NCBI RefSeq assembly: GCF_034933565.1
Contig: NZ_JAYFNG010000053.1
Location: 11,598 to 75,597, forward strand
DNA from: Raineyella sp034933565
Lineage (GTDB): Bacteria > Actinomycetota > Actinomycetes > Propionibacteriales > Propionibacteriaceae
Length of the DNA: 64,000 bases
Reading direction: 5' to 3'
Shown here piece after piece: positions 59,231 through 64,000 of the stretch. The first letter of the stretch is position 1, and each line of letters begins with the position of its first letter. The notes under the pieces were generated by a model. The model made no database searches and was not told the origin of the DNA. It saw nothing but the letters and a program-made list of their open reading frames with translations. The translations under genes were made by a program, and so were the position numbers.

Positions 59231-61327
59231 ATGGCGGGCAGACCGGTCAAGGTGGAGGTCGGCGGCCGGACGATCATGCTGACCCATCCGGACAAGATCC
59301 TCTATCCGTCGACCGGCACCCGGAAGGCCGACGTCCTCGACTACTACCTGGCTGTGGCGGACCGGCTCGTCGCCTGGTCGCACGACCGCCCGGCCAGTCG
59401 CAAGCGCTGGGTGCACGGCGTCGGCACCGCAGAGGCACCGGGCCAGGCGTTCTTCACCAAGCAGCTCGAGCGCGGCGCCCCGGACTGGGTGGCCCGACGC
59501 GACATCCCGCACGCCGACCGGGTGATCGCCTACCCCCTGGTCAATGACCCGGCGACCCTGGCGTGGCTGGCCCAGATGGACACCCTCGAGGTGCACGTGC
59601 CGCAGTGGTCCTTCGGCCCGGACGGCGTGCCGCGACCGCCCGACCGCCTCGTCCTGGATCTCGACCCGGGGCCGGGCGTGGGCCTGCGGGAGTGTGTCCG
59701 GGTCGCGCGCGAGGCGCGCCTGATCCTGGCCGACATGGGCCTCGACACCACCCCGGTCACCTCCGGCTCGAAGGGTCTGCACCTCTATGCCGCCCTGCCC
59801 GGCACCGCGTCGTCGGATCAGGTCAGCGGCGTCGCCCGGGCCCTCGCGCGGGCCCTGGCGGAGGAGCTGCCCGGTCTGGTCGTCGACCAGATGCGCCGGT
59901 CGCTGCGGACCGGTCGGGTGTTCCTGGACTGGTCGCAGAACAACGGCCGCAAGACCACCATCTGCCCGTGGTCGTTGCGTGGCCGGCTGACGCCGACCGT
60001 CGCCGCACCCCGGGCATGGGACGAGCTCGACGATCCTGCACTCGCCCAGCTGACGATGACCGAGGTGCTGGACCGACTCCGGGACGCCCCCGCCGCCGCA
60101 CCCCCGGCCGGAGCGACCGACACACGTCCGGGCGCAGGACCTGCGAAGGCCGAGCCTCCCGGGGCTGGGCCTGCGGGCGGCGACACACGTCCCATCGCCC
60201 GACCTCCGGCGGCCGACACGCGCTCGGCGGCCGGACCTGCGGCTGCGCCTCCCGGAGTGGCCTCGGTGGCGATGGTCCCGGTGGCGACGTCGGCCGGGCC
60301 GGCTCCGTGGGACTCCCCCAGCTCGGATCCGTCAACGTCCCCGGGACCGGCTCCGTCAACGTCCCCGGGACCGGATCTGCCCCAACGGACGTACGCCCCG
60401 ATGCTCGCCACCGCCGGGACGCTCGGGCTGATGACCGGCGAGGGGTGGGCGTACGAGATGAAGTGGGACGGCATCCGGGTGCTGGCGCGGACCACCGGAC
60501 GGTCCGTACGACTGACCGGCCGGACCGGCCGGGACGTCACCGCGACCTACCCCGAGCTGTCGGAGCTGGGGACGTTGGCCCGTCAGGACCTCGTGGTCGA
60601 CGGCGAGGTGGTCGCCATCGGGCGAGCGGGCCGACCGGATTTCGGACTGCTGCAGGTGCGGATGAATCTCACCGGCGCGGGGGACGTGAACCGGCTGTAC
60701 GAGGAGGTGCCGGTGAGCCTGATGGTCTTCGACCTGCTGGAGGCCTCAGGGCGCGACCTCACCGCTGCGACGTACGACGAACGCCGCGAGCTGCTGGGGC
60801 ATCTCCTGCCTTCGGGACACCACGTGCTCGTCCCGCCCGCACACCCCGGACCGGCGACAGCAGCGATGGCGGTCTCGGCCGGACTCGGACTGGAGGGGAT
60901 CGTCGCCAAGCGCCGCCGCTCCACCTATCGTCCCGGCGTACGCTCCACCGACTGGCTGAAGATCAAGCACCTGCGCAGCCAGGAGGTGGTGGTGATCGGG
61001 TGGCGTCCCGGGGCCGACGGCCGGGACCTGGCTGCGGTGCTGACCGCGGTGCCCGACTCCGCGGGGCGACTCGTCTACACCGGGCGGGTCGGTTCCGGCT
61101 TCGGTGCACGCGCCCGGCAGGAGGCCATTGCGCTCCTGGGTCCCCTCGCCCGGGAGGATCCGCCGGTGGAAGTCCCGGACAGCGAGCGCGCCGGGCCGCA
61201 CTGGGTCGAACCACGTCTCGTGGCGGAGGTCCGTTACGGGGAGGTCACCGCGACCGGCCGGTTCCGGCACCCGGTCTGGCGCGGGTGGCGGCCGGACCGG
61301 GCGCCGGAGGAGATTCGTTGGGAATAG
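59231..61327 (+). CDS. ligD: Non-homologous end-joining DNA ligase LigD (polymerase-ligase form)
   Basis: Fills and seals ends held by Ku. The N-terminal polymerase/primase domain (about 5-285) has the metal aspartates in LVLDLDPGPG and SGSKGLHLYAAL. A Pro/Ala/Gly-rich linker (about 287-382) with a 24-bp repeat follows, then the ATP-dependent ligase domain with the adenylated lysine K411 in YEMKWDGIR, and the OB-fold end. The 3'-phosphoesterase domain found in many LigD proteins is absent, so the order is POL-LIG. ATG 59231 follows GGAGG. It pairs with the divergent ku gene. Confidence 0.94.
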   Translation: MAGRPVKVEVGGRTIMLTHPDKILYPSTGTRKADVLDYYLAVADRLVAWSHDRPASRKRWVHGVGTAEAPGQAFFTKQLERGAPDWVARRDIPHADRVIAYPLVNDPATLAWLAQMDTLEVHVPQWSFGPDGVPRPPDRLVLDLDPGPGVGLRECVRVAREARLILADMGLDTTPVTSGSKGLHLYAALPGTASSDQVSGVARALARALAEELPGLVVDQMRRSLRTGRVFLDWSQNNGRKTTICPWSLRGRLTPTVAAPRAWDELDDPALAQLTMTEVLDRLRDAPAAAPPAGATDTRPGAGPAKAEPPGAGPAGGDTRPIARPPAADTRSAAGPAAAPPGVASVAMVPVATSAGPAPWDSPSSDPSTSPGPAPSTSPGPDLPQRTYAPMLATAGTLGLMTGEGWAYEMKWDGIRVLARTTGRSVRLTGRTGRDVTATYPELSELGTLARQDLVVDGEVVAIGRAGRPDFGLLQVRMNLTGAGDVNRLYEEVPVSLMVFDLLEASGRDLTAATYDERRELLGHLLPSGHHVLVPPAHPGPATAAMAVSAGLGLEGIVAKRRRSTYRPGVRSTDWLKIKHLRSQEVVVIGWRPGADGRDLAAVLTAVPDSAGRLVYTGRVGSGFGARARQEAIALLGPLAREDPPVEVPDSERAGPHWVEPRLVAEVRYGEVTATGRFRHPVWRGWRPDRAPEEIRWE
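60328..60374 (+). repeat. 24-bp in-frame tandem repeat in the LigD linker
   Basis: Two 23-nt matches with period 24 (60328-60350 and 60352-60374) encode STSPGPAP and STSPGPDL. In frame, so it only lengthens the linker. Confidence 0.85.
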
Positions 61328-61339
61328 TCCCCGGAGGGT

Positions 61340-61543
61340 TCACTGCTTCGGCGTCGTGCGCAGCCCGAAGGGGAGGTACAGCGGGCAGGTGCGTACGGCG
61401 GCGGTCCCGATGAGCACCACACCGAGGATGCCCAGCACGATGCCGGCAACGGACGTGACGCCGAGGACGAAGGCCACCACGATCAGGATCGGGCCGAGGA
61501 CGAAGCGGATGAGGCGGTCGGTGCTGCCGATGTTCTTGATCAT
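61340..61543 (-). CDS. DUF2892 (YgaP-like) membrane protein
   Basis: A 67-residue protein with two transmembrane segments (FVLGPILIVVAFVLGVTSVAGIVLGILGVVLIG in pieces) and the conserved CPLYLPFG end. In other bacteria these domains go with rhodanese or sulfur and copper-stress genes. ATG 61543 follows GAGAGAG. Just upstream is an inverted repeat of the CsoR/CstR operator type, so the gene is probably metal- or persulfide-regulated. Convergent with ligD (12 bp). Confidence 0.9.
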   Translation of the reverse strand: MIKNIGSTDRLIRFVLGPILIVVAFVLGVTSVAGIVLGILGVVLIGTAAVRTCPLYLPFGLRTTPKQ

Positions 61544-61560
61544 GACACTCTCTCGATTAC

Positions 61561-61576
61561 ATACCCCTGGGGGTAT
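61561..61576. promoter_or_regulatory. CsoR/CstR-type operator
   Basis: Perfect 7-2-7 inverted repeat, ATACCCC-TG-GGGGTAT, 17 bp upstream of the DUF2892 start, overlapping its likely -10. This closely resembles the sites bound by copper-sensing CsoR and persulfide-sensing CstR. No such regulator is encoded in the window. Confidence 0.7.
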
Positions 61577-61639
61577 ATGGGCGGACAGTCAGATCATAGC
61601 GCCTCGGACCCGACCGGTGACGGCCGTAGAACGACGAGA

Positions 61640-61669
61640 GGGCACCGTCGCCCGGTGGCGACGGTGCCC
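61640..61669 (-). terminator. Terminator of nrdJ
   Basis: Perfect 13-bp stem GGGCACCGTCGCC with its complement around CGGT, 32 nt after the nrdJ stop. Confidence 0.88.
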
Positions 61670-61701
61670 CTGGATCAGGTCCGCGGACCCGATGCCCCGT
61701 C

Positions 61702-64000
61702 CTAGCTGCAGCCGCTGGTCGAGCCGCATCCCTCGCAGACGTAGCAGGAACCGCTGGGGCGCATCTTGGTGCCACAGGTGAGGCAGAGCGGCGCGTCGAC
61801 CGAGGTCCCGGTCAGTTCCTCCATCAGCTCGGCGCTCGTCCGGGCATCGTGCGGGGCGGGTCGCTCGCCCACCTGCACCGATTCACGCATGGCCGAGGTG
61901 GATCCGCCGGTGGTCGCCGGTCGGCCGGAGGCCGAGGCAGTCGTCGGTGAGACAGCAGTCGAGCTCCCGCCGGACCCGAGGGTGAGCGGGGCCACCATGA
62001 GCGTGGGTGTGGTCGAGGACGTGGCCGTCGGCAGGTCCTCGGCCGACTCCGACTCGTCCAGGTAGCTGCCGGTGTCCAGGTAGCGCGCCCGCTCGGCGGC
62101 GGTGTAGATGCCGAGTTCGGCCCGCTCGTCGAACGACAGGTAGTCCAGCGCCAGTCGCCGGAAGATGTAGTCCATGATCGACTGCGCCATCCGGATGTCG
62201 GAGTCGTCGGTCATCCCGGCCGGCTCGAACTTCAGGTTCGTGAACTTCTGCACGAAGGTCGTCAGCGGCACGCCGTACTGCAGACCGATCGACACAGCGA
62301 TCGAGAACGCGTCCATCACGCCGGAGAGGGTCGACCCCTGCTTGCCGAGCTTCAGGAAGATCTCCCCCAGCCCGTCGTCGGGGTAGGAACCGGTGGTCAT
62401 GTACCCCTCGGCGCCGGCGACCGTGAACGAGGTGGTGAAGCTCGGACGCTTCTTGGGCAGGCGCTTGCGGATCGGACGGTACTCGATCTGGACCTGCGGC
62501 TCGACGACCTTCTTGGCCTTGTCCGCCTTCTTGCCGGTCGACAGCGGCTGGCCGACCTTGCAGTTGTCGCGGTACACGGCCAAGGCCTTCAGGCCGAGCT
62601 TCCAACCCTGCATGTAGACGTCGGCGATGTCCTCGACGGTGGCCGACTCGGGAAGGTTCACGGTCTTCGAGATGGCCCCGGAAAGGAAAGGCTGCACCGC
62701 GGCCATCATCCGGACATGGCCCATCGGACGGATCGCCCGCTGGCCCATCGCGCAGTCGAAGACCTCGTAGTGCTCAGCCCTCAGGCCGGGGGCGTCGACC
62801 ACATGTCCGTGCTCGGCGATGTAGGAGATGATCGCCTCAACCGTCTCCTCGGCGTATCCCAGTTTGGCCAGGGCACGCGGCACGGTGTGGTTGACGATCT
62901 GCATCGAACCGCCGCCGACCAGCTTCTTGAACTTGACCAGCGAGAAGTCCGGCTCGATGCCGGTGGTGTCGCAGTCCATCATGAAACCGATGGTGCCGGT
63001 CGGCGCGAGCAACGACGCCTGGGCGTTGCGGAAGCCGTTCTGGGCGCCGAGGGAGACGACCTTCTCCCACTCCTGGGTGGCGACCTGGTGCAGGGTCACG
63101 TCCATCTCGTTGACCGTACGCAACTCGTCGTTGGCGGCCTGGTGCTTGCGCATCACCCGCTGGTGGGCGTCCGCGTTGCGGGCATAGCCGTTGTACGGGC
63201 CCTCGATGGCGGCCAGTTCGGTCGAGCGGCGGTACGCAGCAGCGGTCATCAGCGAGGTGATCGAAGCGGCGAGTGCCCGCCCACCGTCGGAGTCGTAGCC
63301 ATGTCCGGTGGCCATCAGCAGGGCACCGAGGTTGGCGTAGCCGATGCCGAGCTGGCGGTAGTTGCGGGTCGTCTCGGCGATCGCCTCGGTGGGGAAGTCG
63401 CCGAACGTCACCGAGATGTCCATCGCCGTGATGATGATCTCGACGGCCTTGACGAAACGCTCGACGTCGAAAGTGCCCTCGTCGGTCAGGAACTTGAGCA
63501 GGTTGAGGCTGGCGAGGTTGCACGACGAGTTGTCGAGGCTCATGTACTCCGAGCAGGGGTTGGACGCGGTGATCCGGCCGGTCTCGGGGTTCGTGTGCCA
63601 GTCGTTGATGGTGTCGTCGTACTGCAGTCCGGGATCGGCACACTCCCAGGCAGCCTGGGCGATCTTACCGAACAGCTCCCGGGCGTCGACAGTGTCGATC
63701 ACGTCGCCGGTGAGCCGGGCCCGCAGGCCGAACTCGTCGCCGTCCTCGACCGCGCGCATGAACTCGTCGGAGACTCGCACCGAGTTGTTGGCGTTCTGGT
63801 ACTGGACCGAGACGATGTCCCGGCCGTCGAGGTCCATGTCGAAGCCGGCGTCGCGCAGGGCGCGGATCTTGTCCTCCTCGCGCGCCTTCGTTTCCACGAA
63901 CTCCTCAATGTCGGGGTGGTCCACGGCCAGGACGACCATCGTCGCGGCCCGGCGGGTGGCGCCACGCGACGGGCGGGGCCCGGCCGACGCGGCGGCGCCG
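61702..64000 (-). CDS. nrdJ: Vitamin B12-dependent (class II) ribonucleotide reductase, C-terminal part
   Basis: Reduces ribonucleotides to deoxyribonucleotides using adenosylcobalamin. About 766 residues are in the window; the start lies outside. Core signatures are NPCSEYMSLDNSSCNLASLNLL (with the active-site Asn/Cys/Glu), ALLMATGHGYDSDGG and LAPTGTIGFMMDCDTTGIEPD. A Ser/Thr/Pro-rich linker (about 50 residues) leads to a cysteine-rich end, CLTCGTKMRPSGSCYVCEGCGSTSGCS in pieces, with the redox or zinc-binding cysteines. Class II reductase needs B12 but not oxygen, which suits a facultative or anaerobic actinobacterium. Confidence 0.95.
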   Translation of the reverse strand, partial: GAAASAGPRPSRGATRRAATMVVLAVDHPDIEEFVETKAREEDKIRALRDAGFDMDLDGRDIVSVQYQNANNSVRVSDEFMRAVEDGDEFGLRARLTGDVIDTVDARELFGKIAQAAWECADPGLQYDDTINDWHTNPETGRITASNPCSEYMSLDNSSCNLASLNLLKFLTDEGTFDVERFVKAVEIIITAMDISVTFGDFPTEAIAETTRNYRQLGIGYANLGALLMATGHGYDSDGGRALAASITSLMTAAAYRRSTELAAIEGPYNGYARNADAHQRVMRKHQAANDELRTVNEMDVTLHQVATQEWEKVVSLGAQNGFRNAQASLLAPTGTIGFMMDCDTTGIEPDFSLVKFKKLVGGGSMQIVNHTVPRALAKLGYAEETVEAIISYIAEHGHVVDAPGLRAEHYEVFDCAMGQRAIRPMGHVRMMAAVQPFLSGAISKTVNLPESATVEDIADVYMQGWKLGLKALAVYRDNCKVGQPLSTGKKADKAKKVVEPQVQIEYRPIRKRLPKKRPSFTTSFTVAGAEGYMTTGSYPDDGLGEIFLKLGKQGSTLSGVMDAFSIAVSIGLQYGVPLTTFVQKFTNLKFEPAGMTDDSDIRMAQSIMDYIFRRLALDYLSFDERAELGIYTAAERARYLDTGSYLDESESAEDLPTATSSTTPTLMVAPLTLGSGGSSTAVSPTTASASGRPATTGGSTSAMRESVQVGERPAPHDARTSAELMEELTGTSVDAPLCLTCGTKMRPSGSCYVCEGCGSTSGCS

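Overview
The window is 64 kb of very GC-rich, gene-dense chromosome from a high-GC actinobacterium. The markers are SepH, the DUF3000/DUF3093/DUF3710/DUF4193/DUF5998/DUF7455 families, an HrdB-like SigA plus a SigB, actinobacterial HemQ, a B12-dependent ribonucleotide reductase and many leaderless GTG/ATG starts. The gene order and B12 dependence fit the Propionibacteriaceae; that family placement is inference. I see no prophage, CRISPR array, insertion sequence or integrase.

Layout. 1-3.7 kb: start of thrS, then two copies of a tRNA-Val(GAC)/Cys(GCA)/Gly(GCC) cluster (minus strand) flanking a secreted double-psi-barrel-like protein gene, then a lone tRNA-Val(CAC). 3.9-9.5 kb: sirohydrochlorin chelatase, MsrB, HemQ, HemE, a DUF3000 protein and RNase D. 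9.6-17 kb: dxs, a two-gene ABC exporter whose ATPase is frameshifted, the AzlCD branched-chain amino acid exporter, and an AtzH-amidase fusion that lacks the catalytic lysine. 17-24.5 kb: aconitase, an Rrf2-type regulator, and the overlapping cluster DUF3093-dut-DUF3710-RNA methyltransferase. 24.6-30.8 kb: hemH, sepH, the DUF5998-phosphodiesterase-tdk operon and an App1-like phosphatase. 30.8-36 kb: topoisomerase IV subunits A and B, tail to tail around a small beta-carbonic anhydrase. 36-45.5 kb: alanine symporter, sigA, stress protein, glutamate-cysteine ligase-like enzyme, protease II, sigB. 45.6-56 kb: tesB, PAC2, hrpA, universal stress protein, PNPOx-like protein, TY-Chap protein, AEC transporter and a Pro-rich membrane protein. 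56-64 kb: SulP transporter, the Ku/LigD end-joining pair, a DUF2892 protein behind a CsoR-like operator, and most of nrdJ.

How they work together. HemE, HemQ and HemH belong to the coproporphyrin-dependent heme route and are split between two loci; CbiX feeds siroheme or cobalamin, and cobalamin is the cofactor of NrdJ. dut, tdk and nrdJ all serve dNTP supply. Ku and LigD make a two-component non-homologous end-joining system. SigA and SigB are the primary and primary-like sigma factors.

The most interesting signals are: (i) the duplicated tRNA cluster with one decayed tRNA-Cys and a frameshifted secreted-protein gene between the copies; (ii) a spacing rule in 17 probable leaderless promoters, with the -10 hexamer 6 nt before GTG but 7 nt before ATG; (iii) the lysine-less amidase fusion; (iv) a perfect CsoR/CstR-type inverted repeat upstream of the DUF2892 gene. 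I did not find a clear-cut new multi-gene system.
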